Numbered from the stretch's first letter, positions 51,545 to 59,185 are shown. The stretch is DNA of 59,185 nucleotides from Elusimicrobiota bacterium (GCA_016194705.1 JACQAZ010000026.1:1-59185); one strand, 5' to 3'. The notes: generated by a model not told the origin, from the letters alone. Program-made: numbers and translations.

Positions 51545-53538
51545 CTCTTGGGTCCCTGCAGCATCTCGGCCTGCACGCGGTCCAGCGCGCGGCGCGCCGA
51601 GACGTTCGACGGCTCGATCTCCAGTATCTTTTGGAACATCACCGCCGCCTCCGCCAAGCGACCCTGCGCGTAGAGGTCGACGCCGGCCTCGTAGAGCCGC
51701 TCGATCTCCTGGGGCGTCCTCGCGGGAGCTTTCGGCAGCTCCTGCTGCTTCGGCGCCGCCTCGCGGTTCTGGCGCTCGATGAGGCTTGCCAGGGCGTCGA
51801 CGTAGGACCGCAGCGACTTCCGCTCCTCCGAGTCGGTCTCCAGCTTGTAGGCCGTGCGCAGGGCCTTGAGCGCCTCGGGATAGCGCTTGAGGGCGTAATA
51901 GGCCGTCCCCATGCGCTTGTAGGCCAAGGCGTTCGACGGATCGAGCTGTATGACCTCCAGTCCGAGCTTCAAGACTTTATCATATTCCCGCTCGCCGAGC
52001 GCCACCTCCATGAGGGCCATGGTGCCGCCGACCACCTTTTCGGCCCCCAGCGTGGCGGCGGGCTTGGGCGCGACCGGGAGCTCGCGCACCACGCCGGTCT
52101 TCGATTCGACGCTCTGGGCCAGGGCCTCGATCTTCTCGTCCTTGGGATTGAGGCTCTCCGCGTAGGCCAGCTTCTTGAGGGCCTCGCGGTCCTTGCCGAT
52201 GAGGTAGTCCAAGATGCCCTCGTAGAGGGCGGCCTGGGCGGCGTCGCTTGCGAAGTTGAGCACCTGCGGATAGAAGCCCGCGACGACCGTGAGCCTCTCC
52301 TGGCTCGCGGCGAGCTTGGAGTCGCCCGGCTTGAGGGAGTTGGCGTCGTTGAGCTTCTCCAGAGCGTCGGCGAAGCGTCCGGCGCTCACGTCGAGCTTGG
52401 CCTGGCGCAGGAACTCGTCGATGGCGGTGCGCTTGAAGAGCGCCAAGTCCTCCATCTGGTAGCGGAACTCAGGAGTGCCGACCTGGGCGAGGTCCCTGAT
52501 GTTCTCCAGGATCGACTCGCCGAAGACCGGCTGCGCGGCTCCGGCGCGGCCGAACCGGAAGGTCAGCCCGAGGCGGTGGGTCCCGTAGGTCCCCGAGATG
52601 CCTCCCAGCGGGACCGTGAAGCCGTAGTCGAACTGCAGCTGATGGATCTTGTAGGAGACCCCCGTGGCCAGCTGGCGGTAGCTTCTGTCGCCGACGGCCA
52701 GAGAACCCCTGAAGCCGAAAGACCCGTGGACCAAGGTCGGCAGCCACTTCTCGGCGCCGAACGAGAGGACCTTGTCCTTCGTGCCGTCCGGGGCCGTGAC
52801 GAAGTCGATGTCGGTGGCCAAAGTCGAGAAGGGCGTCTTGTAGGAGCCGCCGAACTTCCAGTTGCGCCCGAGCTTGTCGGTGTCGCCGGCCGAGAAGGCG
52901 ACGTTGGGCTCCAAGGCGTGCTGGATCTGCATGCCGACGGTCCAGCGCGGCTTGACCCTCCAAAGGAAGCCCAGGTCCGCGTCGAAGTTCGTCTTGCTCG
53001 TGTTCTGCAGGGCCGGGTCGGGCGTGCCGACGGCGACGATGCCCGTAGGCCCCACGGGGGAGTTGGCCACGCTGCCCGGGCTCACCGTGCGGTTGAGGAT
53101 CTTCATGGTCACCCCGCCGTAGAACTGGTTCGGGTACTGTTCCGCGAACAGCGAGTGGGCGTAGGCCCCGTAGAGCTGGCTCTCGCGATACAGCGTGTCG
53201 AGCGTGAAGTAGTTCCAGGCCACGCCGTAGGTGCCCCACCGGCCCTGCCGCAAGGGATGCGCGTAGGTCGCGAAGGTGTTCTGCAGGTTCGAGTTGTCCG
53301 AGAGCCCCGTGAGGAGCTTCGAATAGCTCAACGCCGCCTCCGGCCTCGTCAGAGTGGCCAGGCCCGCGGGATTGTAGTAGATGGCGTAGGCGTCGTCGGC
53401 GACGCCGGTGTAGGCGTTGCCCAGGCCCGTCACTCGCGCCGAAACCCCCACGTCGTCGTAGGCGGCCCGCACGCCCGAGGGCGCGAGGACCGCGAAGATG
53501 ACCGCCGCAGCCGATATCTTCTTCAATTGGTTTTTCAT
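51541..53538 (-). CDS. PorV/FadL-like outer-membrane barrel fused to TPR domain
   Basis: This 665-residue protein has a signal peptide (KISAAAVIFAVLAPSGVRA). A beta-barrel domain to about residue 330 starts with VSARVTGLGNAYTGVADDAYAIYYNPAGLATLTRPE, the classical PorV/UPF0164-type N-terminus. The remainder is alpha-helical with TPR units (VIQLDPSNALAYKRMGTAYYAL, then LRTAYKLE; AGVDLYAQGRLAEAAVMFQKILEIEPSNVSARRAL). Family PorV is an outer-membrane component linked to type IX secretion in Bacteroidota, but such barrels occur more widely. Upstream genes encode secreted proteins with FlgD-like C-termini. Confidence 0.78.
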   Translation of the reverse strand: MKNQLKKISAAAVIFAVLAPSGVRAAYDDVGVSARVTGLGNAYTGVADDAYAIYYNPAGLATLTRPEAALSYSKLLTGLSDNSNLQNTFATYAHPLRQGRWGTYGVAWNYFTLDTLYRESQLYGAYAHSLFAEQYPNQFYGGVTMKILNRTVSPGSVANSPVGPTGIVAVGTPDPALQNTSKTNFDADLGFLWRVKPRWTVGMQIQHALEPNVAFSAGDTDKLGRNWKFGGSYKTPFSTLATDIDFVTAPDGTKDKVLSFGAEKWLPTLVHGSFGFRGSLAVGDRSYRQLATGVSYKIHQLQFDYGFTVPLGGISGTYGTHRLGLTFRFGRAGAAQPVFGESILENIRDLAQVGTPEFRYQMEDLALFKRTAIDEFLRQAKLDVSAGRFADALEKLNDANSLKPGDSKLAASQERLTVVAGFYPQVLNFASDAAQAALYEGILDYLIGKDREALKKLAYAESLNPKDEKIEALAQSVESKTGVVRELPVAPKPAATLGAEKVVGGTMALMEVALGEREYDKVLKLGLEVIQLDPSNALAYKRMGTAYYALKRYPEALKALRTAYKLETDSEERKSLRSYVDALASLIERQNREAAPKQQELPKAPARTPQEIERLYEAGVDLYAQGRLAEAAVMFQKILEIEPSNVSARRALDRVQAEMLQGPKR

Positions 53539-53540
53539 GG

Positions 53541-53966
53541 TTATCTCACCACCAGGAGGGTGCCGGTGAAGGTCAGCCCCTCCGCCTTGACCTGGTAGAC
53601 GTAGACGCCGCTATGGACGACGGACCCGTTCGAGGTCCCGTCCCAGGTCGCGTAGCGCGCGTGGCCCGGGAGGATGGAATCGGCCGGGCAGCCGCTGCCC
53701 GGAGGCAGGGGCAGGCCGAAGCCGGCGTCGAAATTGGCCACCTCGGAGCCCAGGATGGTGAAGACCCGGATCTGTATCCCCGAGTCGCTCGGGTTGTCCA
53801 TGCAGAAGATCGCGTTCTTGTTGAGGGTCGCGTTGTTCGGCACGACGACGCGCGCGAGCACGCCGCGGAAGCGGAAGCCCCCGCTGCTTTGCGCGCGCAG
53901 CAGAGCCATCCCCCAGAGCGCCACGAGCCCCGTCGCCAGCGTCATGCGGATCTTCTTGAGTTTCAT
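53541..53966 (-). CDS. small secreted protein, stand-alone FlgD-like C-terminal domain
   Basis: This 141-residue protein has a signal peptide (LATGLVALWGMALLRAQ). A single Ig-like domain contains IQIRVFTILGSEVANF, YATWDGTSNGSVVHSGVYVY, and the ending TFTGTLLVVR. This is the type of domain normally found at the C-terminus of large exported proteins (FlgD-Ig or gliding-motility-like). It is the same domain that ends the neighbouring 993-residue protein. AAGGAGA precedes the ATG. It lies 2 nt upstream of the barrel-TPR gene and 9 nt downstream of the FnIII gene, so operonic. It could be a competing or docking form of the sorting domain. Confidence 0.65.
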   Translation of the reverse strand: MKLKKIRMTLATGLVALWGMALLRAQSSGGFRFRGVLARVVVPNNATLNKNAIFCMDNPSDSGIQIRVFTILGSEVANFDAGFGLPLPPGSGCPADSILPGHARYATWDGTSNGSVVHSGVYVYQVKAEGLTFTGTLLVVR

Positions 53967-53975
53967 AATGTCTCC

Positions 53976-56957
53976 TTATCTCGCCACCACGATGCTGCCG
54001 TTGAAAGTCTTTCCGTCGCCCTGTATCTGATAGAGGTACACTCCGCTCGTCACGGTCTTGCCGGCGCTCTTACCGTCCCAGACCAAGGTGTTCGGGACCA
54101 GGCCGAAGGTCATGTTCGCCACGAAGCGGCCGCGCGTGTCGAAGATCGTCCCGGTCGGCACCGTGTTGTTGGGTCCGGGGTCGTAGGTGAAGATGATCAC
54201 GTCGTTCAAGCCGTCGCCGTTGGGCGTGAAGACGCGCGCCGAGATGTTCGACACGTCGAAGACGGGGCCCTCGGAGCGCAGCTGCGTGCGCACCTGATAG
54301 ATGCCCAGGTTCGGGCTCGCCACGTTGACCGTCTGATCCAACCCGTTGACGGTGCCGAACATCCTCTGGAACTGAGCGCCGTTGTTCCAGAACACGCCCA
54401 GGTTCGAGATGCTCGCCGCCGCGCGCGGAGCCAGGGACTGGGCGCTCAAGGAACCGGGCACCGGATTGCCGCCGATGGTCTGGAAGTGAAGCGCGATGCG
54501 AGCCGGGCTCGGCAGGTAGAAGCCCTTGAGCTCCCGCGTGCCGTTGAGCATGGGCTTGAACTCGACCGAGGTCAGCACGGTGTCGCCGATGTCCTCGGGC
54601 CGGCGGCGGCGCTCGATCATGATGTCGCCGATCGAGTTGGAGCTCTTATTGAGCGTCGAGGCCTGGGCGTTCGGGATGACGAGGTTGGTGACGCAATCGT
54701 CGAGGAAGAAGTTCCGGTCGCCGAGGCTCGAGACCAGCAAGGTGCTCGTCGAGGGCCCCAAGATGTTGAAGGACTCGATCTGATAGAAGTAGGCGTTGCC
54801 GTTGGTCGTGTCGGTAGCCGTGGTCTTGGCGAAGCTCATCGTGGAGAGCGAGATGAAGCTCGACCCGCAGCCGCCCGTCGAGCGCAGCACGCGGTAGCCG
54901 ATGAGCTCGTCGACGGTCGGTGCCGCCGAGCTCACGAAGGGAGTGCCGTCGGCGAACTGCACGGTCGGGGTCCAGCTGAAGTAGATGCTGCTCGACGAGG
55001 GATTGACAACGAGGCCGAAGGGCTCCATCGGCGCGGTCGTAAACGGCATCGCGGACGCGGTCGAGGACAGCACGCTCTCGAGCCCGCCGGGGCCCTCGGC
55101 CGCGCTGATCTTGTAGAAGTAGGTTGTGAAGGCGACCAGGGGCTTATCAAGGAAGGTCAGCGCGGTGGTCGTGGTGATCGCCACGAAATTCGTCGCGGCT
55201 TGGGTCGAGCGGTACAGCCGGAAGAAGGCCGCGTCGAGGCCTTTCTGCGCGGCCGTTAGGTCGCTCCAGGTCAAGGTCACGCGGGTGATCCCCGCGACGG
55301 CGGTCAGGCCCGTGGGGGTCGCGGGAGGGAGGTTCCCGGGCAAGGTGAAGGGCTGCAGGCCGCCGGCCGTCAGCGCGTCGATGTCGGACACCTCGCCGAC
55401 GATGTCGTTGGCCTTGACCGCGAAGAAGAAGGTCGACAGCGGGTAGAGGCCGCCTATGTTGACGCTCACCAGAGAGCCCGAAGGCAAGGCCGGAGCCACG
55501 ACGACAGAGCTCGAGGCCGCGTTGAACCAGGCCGTCGTGTTCCCGGCCAGGCTCGCGGCCGAGAAGGTCGCGAAGCGCACCGTGTAGGAGGCCAGCGGGA
55601 CAAAATTCGGAGTCGCGGGAGAGGTCCACGACAACGTCACGTCGCCCTCGCCCGCCCCGGGCAGGGCCGTCAGATCGGTGATGGCGGCCGGGGCGCCGGG
55701 CAGGAATTTCGCCTGCGCGAAGTTGGTCGTGCTCAAGCCCAGCGAGGGGTTGCGCAGCCAGGTTGTCTGGAAGGGCGTCGGCACGGCCGAGTCGCGCTCC
55801 GCGATCGCGAAGAAGTAGGTCGTAAACGGGGTGAGGCCCGTCACCGTGAACGTGATGTTGGCGCCGCCCGCGCCTGGGACCGGGGGCGCCGACTGCGAGA
55901 AGGCCGTTAGCGGCTGGGCCGCGAGGAAGGCCGCGTTGTCGGCGATGTTGGCCACGCTCGAGACGTGGATCACGTAGCTCAGCGGCGGCGTCAGCGCGGC
56001 GGAGAGGGGCTCGGTCCAGCTCAGGTCCACGCTTCCCGAGACGGCGCCGGTCGAGGCGAAGAGGCTGATGATGCCGACCGCGGCGGCCTTGACCTGGGTC
56101 GCGACGCCCAAGGCCTTGGTGTCCAAGGACGAGGTCTCGCCGACGATGTCGGTCGATTTGATGCCGAAGTAGAAGACGGTGTTGGTCGGCAGGCCCGACA
56201 GGAGCACCGTTTCCAAGGTTCCCGAGGAATGGGCGGGCACCACGATGACCACAGTGGAAGTCGCAAGGTTGAACCATGCGCTCGTGTCCCCCGCGAGGTC
56301 GGCGATGCTCGTGGCATTGAATTTGAGGGTATAGCTCGACACGGGCACCCCGTTAAGGTTGGGAGGCGCCGTCCAGGTCAGCTTGATCTCGCCTATGTTG
56401 AGGGTAGGCGCCGCAGCCAGGTCGGTGATCGCGCTGGGCACTCCCGGCGTAAACTTAGCCGGGGCGAAGTTGCTGACGTTCCAGTTCTGCGGCACGGACC
56501 GCAGCCAGGTCCCTATGAAAGGAGTCGCCGTCGAGTCCTTCTCGCGGATCGCGAAGAAGTACGTGACGCTCGGGACAAGGCCGTTGACCACGAAGCCGGC
56601 GGCGCCGCCGCCGGGACCCGGAGCCGGTATGACGGAGGGGGAGAAGACCGACAACGGCTGGGCCGCGTTGAACTGGCCGTTGTTCGAGATCTGGCCGATC
56701 GAGGAGACGCGGATGTCGTAGCTCGCGGGCAAGGTGATGCCGACCCTGCCCGGTTCGGTCCAAGTGAGGTTGACGCTCCCGTCGGTCGCGCCCGTCTGCG
56801 CCGTAAGGTCTGTGACGCTGACGATGCCTTGGATGCCGACGTTGAGGTTCAGGTACGAGGGATTGGCCGCGAAGGCAAAGGGAGCCCGAGCCCAGGACAA
56901 AAGCATCGCCCCGGCCAGGACCAGCCCCTTCGCCGACTTGTACAGCCTATCGCTCAT
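53976..56957 (-). CDS. large secreted FnIII-repeat protein with FlgD-like C-terminus
   Basis: This 993-residue protein has a signal peptide (VLAGAMLLSWARAPFAFA) and a mature start ANPSYLNLNVGIQ shared with the neighbouring secreted proteins. About six fibronectin type III-like domains follow. Residues roughly 45-275 and 280-510 are a duplicated two-domain module (SVNLTWTEP...YFFAI and SVDLSWTEP...YFFAI). A less repetitive part then leads to the end domain NISARVFTPNGDGLNDV, VWDGKSAGKTVTSGVYLYQI and GSIVVAR, of the gliding-motility/FlgD-Ig type. A surface adhesin or structural role is inferred from the architecture. Confidence 0.78.
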   Translation of the reverse strand: MSDRLYKSAKGLVLAGAMLLSWARAPFAFAANPSYLNLNVGIQGIVSVTDLTAQTGATDGSVNLTWTEPGRVGITLPASYDIRVSSIGQISNNGQFNAAQPLSVFSPSVIPAPGPGGGAAGFVVNGLVPSVTYFFAIREKDSTATPFIGTWLRSVPQNWNVSNFAPAKFTPGVPSAITDLAAAPTLNIGEIKLTWTAPPNLNGVPVSSYTLKFNATSIADLAGDTSAWFNLATSTVVIVVPAHSSGTLETVLLSGLPTNTVFYFGIKSTDIVGETSSLDTKALGVATQVKAAAVGIISLFASTGAVSGSVDLSWTEPLSAALTPPLSYVIHVSSVANIADNAAFLAAQPLTAFSQSAPPVPGAGGANITFTVTGLTPFTTYFFAIAERDSAVPTPFQTTWLRNPSLGLSTTNFAQAKFLPGAPAAITDLTALPGAGEGDVTLSWTSPATPNFVPLASYTVRFATFSAASLAGNTTAWFNAASSSVVVAPALPSGSLVSVNIGGLYPLSTFFFAVKANDIVGEVSDIDALTAGGLQPFTLPGNLPPATPTGLTAVAGITRVTLTWSDLTAAQKGLDAAFFRLYRSTQAATNFVAITTTTALTFLDKPLVAFTTYFYKISAAEGPGGLESVLSSTASAMPFTTAPMEPFGLVVNPSSSSIYFSWTPTVQFADGTPFVSSAAPTVDELIGYRVLRSTGGCGSSFISLSTMSFAKTTATDTTNGNAYFYQIESFNILGPSTSTLLVSSLGDRNFFLDDCVTNLVIPNAQASTLNKSSNSIGDIMIERRRRPEDIGDTVLTSVEFKPMLNGTRELKGFYLPSPARIALHFQTIGGNPVPGSLSAQSLAPRAAASISNLGVFWNNGAQFQRMFGTVNGLDQTVNVASPNLGIYQVRTQLRSEGPVFDVSNISARVFTPNGDGLNDVIIFTYDPGPNNTVPTGTIFDTRGRFVANMTFGLVPNTLVWDGKSAGKTVTSGVYLYQIQGDGKTFNGSIVVAR

Positions 56958-56986
56958 CTCGCCTCAACTCTCTCGTTGCTCTCCTC

Positions 56987-57904
56987 CTAGCGCGTCGTCA
57001 CCCACAGTCTGTAGTAGCCCGTCTTCTCCGGCGAAACCCCGAGTTCCTCGACTTTCACCGTGAACAGCCAGCTCTTGCCGCGATAGCGCGGCTGGTCCGG
57101 AATGTCCAAGCTCAGCCTCGCCTCCCCAACGCCGGAGGCCCCGACCTCGACGACGCGGCGCTCGGCCTTGAGGAATTGAGGGTTGGGACTCCGCTCGAAC
57201 CCCTCGCGCCTCGGCGCGCCTCCCTCCTCCTCGAAGACCGGAGTCAGCGCGAAGGTCGCCTTGCGCTCGCCCAGGTTGACGAGCTTGATCGAGACGCCGC
57301 GCTCCCGCTTGAGGTCGACCGTGCGGCCCAACGCAACGCCGTCGGCCCGCTCGTCCGAACGCCCGAGCTGGAAGTCCGTGCCAGGGCCCTTCTCGACCTT
57401 GCCCCTGGCCTCCTCGATCTCGCGCTCGTCGGGGGCGAGGATGAGCAGCAGCTTCGACTTGAGGTCGAGCTTGAGCCCGCTTTGGCTCACCGCCCGGCTG
57501 AGCCATTGCGCCTGGAACTGCCCGCCCCGCAGGCGCTTGTCGTCGGGGATCGCGATCACGGCGTTGCTGCGCCCCTCGTCTCCGGGCCTCAGCGAGAAGG
57601 CGCCGTGGAGCAGCCGGATCCAGCCCGGGTCGGGGATCGGCTCGAAGCCGTCGTTGAGTTCCCCGGCCCTTGGTGCGGCCACGCTCATCGCCACCGCCGC
57701 GCCCTCGTCGCCCGAGTTGACCACGCTCAGAGGCTCGTGCTGCAGCTCCTCGAGCGTGTAATGCCCTCCGGGGTTCAACCCCGCCACGACCCGCTCCGCC
57801 GAGGAATTCCTCAGCGCGAGCCCCCACGCCGGCGGTCCCGCGACCGCGCACGCCGCCAACAGGAGGATCGCCCTCTCCGGCGTCCTCTTTCTCTTCGTCT
57901 TCAT
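56987..57904 (-). CDS. secreted Ig-like protein, chaperone/DUF916-like
   Basis: This 305-residue protein has a signal peptide (AILLLAACAVAGPPAWG). Two beta-sandwich regions follow: one with LSVVNSGDEGAAVAMSV and FSLRPGDEGRSNAVIAIPDD, the other with VKLVNLGERKATFALTP and LSLDIPDQPRYRGKSWLFTVKV. The phrase 'structural stretch, then P-G-D, then stabilising I-P' resembles DUF916 and pilus-chaperone Ig domains, but the match is weak. ATG 57904 is chosen because AGGAG lies 7-8 nt upstream. It sits between the tandem secreted paralogues and the FnIII protein and could bind or present them. Confidence 0.6.
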   Translation of the reverse strand: MKTKRKRTPERAILLLAACAVAGPPAWGLALRNSSAERVVAGLNPGGHYTLEELQHEPLSVVNSGDEGAAVAMSVAAPRAGELNDGFEPIPDPGWIRLLHGAFSLRPGDEGRSNAVIAIPDDKRLRGGQFQAQWLSRAVSQSGLKLDLKSKLLLILAPDEREIEEARGKVEKGPGTDFQLGRSDERADGVALGRTVDLKRERGVSIKLVNLGERKATFALTPVFEEEGGAPRREGFERSPNPQFLKAERRVVEVGASGVGEARLSLDIPDQPRYRGKSWLFTVKVEELGVSPEKTGYYRLWVTTR

Positions 57905-57936
57905 CGCCATTCTCCTTGGCATCTCAGCCCACATCA

Positions 57937-58641
57937 TCAGCTTGCCGTCACGATGACCTGCAGGTTCTGCTGGTCCGTCGTGGCCGTGCTCGCCGGCATG
58001 ATCAGCCTCCAGCACATGACCCTCTTGCCGTTGGCCTTCATCTTGCTCGTGGCACCCGCCCCTTGATCCGGGTTGGCTCCCGAGTTCGCCCCCGCTCCGC
58101 CGATCGTCGAGTCCGCGAACACCGTGTCCGTGTACTGCTGCAGCGAGGTGGTCAGCAGCTTGGCCACGTTGCCGTTGTTCCAGCTTCCCGCGCCGTTGGC
58201 GGGGCAGGAGCCTGCCAGCGTGCCGCTCGAGCCGAACACCGCCTGCATCGCGAACGCGTCCGCTCCGACCGTGATGCCCACGTTGTCCGCCGACGAGGCG
58301 CTGACCGCCCAGGTCGTGCCCGCTCCCGTCGTGTTGATGCTGTTGGCATTCGTCGACAGGCTCCACTTCTCGACGACATTGCTGTCGTTCTTCACCGTCA
58401 CCGACGAGCCCTGCGTCCCCGCCGTGAACTCCTGGTTCGGCGTGCTTGTGTTCCAGGTCACGACTCCGTACGTGCTCGAGTTCACGCCGTTGACCGCCAC
58501 GGAGAGCGACGCCGTGACTTTGACGTCAATGTTCAGGTACGACGGGTTGCCGGCCGCCGCCTGCGCCCTCTGGACTCCCAGGCCGAGCGCCAGGGACAGC
58601 AGCCCCAGCGCGGCCCATGCCGCCTTCTTCCACGTTTTCAT
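57937..58641 (-). CDS. secreted beta-rich protein, tandem paralogue A
   Basis: This 234-residue protein has a signal peptide (AAWAALGLLSLALGLGVQRAQA). The mature N-terminus GNPSYLNIDVKVTASLSVAVNG is similar to that of the FnIII protein. The body is Ser/Thr/Asn-rich and beta-strand-like (VVTWNTSTPNQEF, SSVTVKNDSNVVEKWSLS) and ends in MCWRLIMP and QQNLQVIVTAS. Two Cys may form a disulfide. The composition resembles fimbrial or surface-layer subunits. GGAGG precedes the ATG. A second copy begins 403 nt upstream at the window edge. Confidence 0.72.
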   Translation of the reverse strand: MKTWKKAAWAALGLLSLALGLGVQRAQAAAGNPSYLNIDVKVTASLSVAVNGVNSSTYGVVTWNTSTPNQEFTAGTQGSSVTVKNDSNVVEKWSLSTNANSINTTGAGTTWAVSASSADNVGITVGADAFAMQAVFGSSGTLAGSCPANGAGSWNNGNVAKLLTTSLQQYTDTVFADSTIGGAGANSGANPDQGAGATSKMKANGKRVMCWRLIMPASTATTDQQNLQVIVTAS

Positions 58642-59044
58642 GTACGCCTCCTTCGCGTCTTTCTCCGGCCCGATCGCTCGAGTCCGGGTCCACTTCAAAT
58701 CGGTGCGGACGGCCCCATGGGGGCCCCCGCCGGGCGGCCTGCTCGGCCGCCCCGCATGGCGGGCGGAAATCGCCGTCAGATCACTCATAGCGCCTCATGT
58801 CATCCCGTCACGGCCCAGCTCCTCTGTCCGAACGCGCGGTCCCACCGGGCGGCCTCGTCGGCCGCACCGCATGGCGGGCGGAAATCGCCGTCAGATCACG
58901 CATAGCGCCTCATGTCATCCCGTCACGGCCCGGCTCCTCGCACAGGCGGCGCGGCCCCGGGCGGCTCGACTCCTCCGCCGGGATCCGGTCCCGAACGCCT
59001 ATGCTCGCGGTCTCTCACGAACTCATCTCATGCGCTCCTGCGCC
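58642..59044. other. 403-nt gap between tandem paralogues
   Basis: This gap holds two copies of a ~95-bp repeat (annotated separately) and the GGAGG for paralogue A. No other ORF with coding character, tRNA or clear -35/-10 pair was seen. A GC-rich segment at 58954-58985 contains a short third echo of the repeat's CCGGGCGGC core. Confidence 0.6.
58730..58939. repeat. two direct repeats, ~95 bp each, 115-bp period
   Basis: Copy 1 (58730-58824) and copy 2 (58845-58939) are offset by exactly 115 nt and differ at only a few positions. Shared landmarks in order are CCGGGCGGCCT, CGCATGGCGGGCGGAAATCG, CCGTCAGATCAC, CATAGCGCCTCATGTCATCC and CGTCACGGCCC. Each begins with a stem-loop (GGGCGGCC with GGCCGCCC in copy 1, one mismatch in copy 2). 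They lie between the two paralogous secreted-protein genes. Confidence 0.85.
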
Positions 59045-59185
59045 TCAGCTCGCCGTCACGATGACCTGCAGGTTCTGCTGGTCCGTCGTGGATGTGCTCG
59101 AGGGCATGAGCAGGCGCCAGCACATGACTCTCTTTCCGTTGGCCTTCATCTTGCTGTTCGCTCCCGTCCCCTGGTCCGGGTTGGC
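59045..59185 (-). CDS. secreted beta-rich protein, tandem paralogue B (C-terminal part only)
   Basis: The last 47 codons of a reverse-strand gene run off the right edge. The residues, starting ANPDQGTGANSKMKANGKR and ending STTDQQNLQVIVTAS with a TGA stop, differ from the end of paralogue A at only a few positions. The tandem arrangement is clear. Whether further copies lie to the right cannot be seen. The role is the same as proposed for paralogue A. Confidence 0.85.
   Translation of the reverse strand, partial: ANPDQGTGANSKMKANGKRVMCWRLLMPSSTSTTDQQNLQVIVTAS

Noticed and set aside
51631..53598. 655-residue forward frame opposite the barrel-TPR gene
   Set aside because: Its composition is that of a complementary-strand shadow; the reverse frame encodes clear PorV-like and TPR sequence.
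58642..59044. Possible CRISPR array at the 115-bp-period repeat
   Set aside because: There are only two long copies with no regular short spacers, and no cas genes are nearby.

Overview
The window is visibly GC-rich, densely coded bacterial DNA. The host looks like a Gram-negative (diderm) heterotroph. It has a peptidoglycan cluster whose MurE carries the DNPR motif typical of meso-diaminopimelate addition, an outer-membrane PorV/FadL-like barrel, a TonB-receptor remnant and many signal-peptide proteins. No rRNA or single marker settles the taxonomy. The mix (EF-Tu-domain-II-like small protein, PorV-like barrel, FlgD-like C-terminal domains, FnIII proteins, TPR-rich membrane proteins) would fit a high-GC member of Elusimicrobiota or a neighbouring phylum; this is inference only. 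No prophage, insertion sequence or CRISPR array was seen. One tRNA gene, tRNA-Ala(CGC), is present.

Layout. 1-5966 (+): tRNA-modification genes mnmE (5' truncated) and mnmG, separated by a small translation-factor-like gene, an MFS transporter and a membrane protein, then a metallophosphoesterase. 5963-10939: two head-to-head paralogous membrane/TPR proteins. 11193-12976: small hypotheticals, including a 40-residue ORF. 13042-20428 (+): cpaB-like gene, rsmG, a membrane protein, an M-type metallopeptidase, a DUF2079-like protein and a membrane-fused spermidine-synthase-like protein. 20373-27086: secreted proteins, comprising a tyrosinase-like copper protein, a phospholipase D-family protein, a cupredoxin-like protein and two unknowns. 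27177-31479 (+): a Ycf46-like AAA ATPase followed by an ankyrin/TM/TPR/kinase protein whose kinase domain has lost the catalytic Asp.

31601-44707 (+) is a tightly overlapping division and cell-wall operon: mraZ, rsmH, ftsL, ftsI, murE, murF, mraY, murD, ftsW, murG, then surE and a CapA-like gene. It has a near-consensus promoter and a MraZ-type operator. murC, murB, ddl, ftsQ, ftsA and ftsZ are absent from the usual place. 44708-48779 holds a palindrome cluster, a Crp/Fnr regulator, aspS, a zinc-ribbon protein, a decayed TonB receptor, a 45-residue ORF and the tRNA.

48796-59185 (-) reads as a cell-surface gene set. From upstream to downstream it has two tandem paralogous secreted beta-rich proteins separated by a 115-bp-period repeat, an Ig-like secreted protein, a 993-residue FnIII protein, a stand-alone FlgD-like domain protein, a PorV-like barrel fused to TPRs, a histidine kinase, a response regulator and MltG. 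It is my best candidate for an undescribed system, possibly a surface structure with dedicated export and sensing.

A second window-wide signal is promoter placement. About a dozen genes at the head of transcription units have a TATAAT-like hexamer ending only 6-11 nt before the start codon and no Shine-Dalgarno sequence, which suggests leaderless mRNAs. Internal operon genes use Shine-Dalgarno sites or ATGA overlaps instead.
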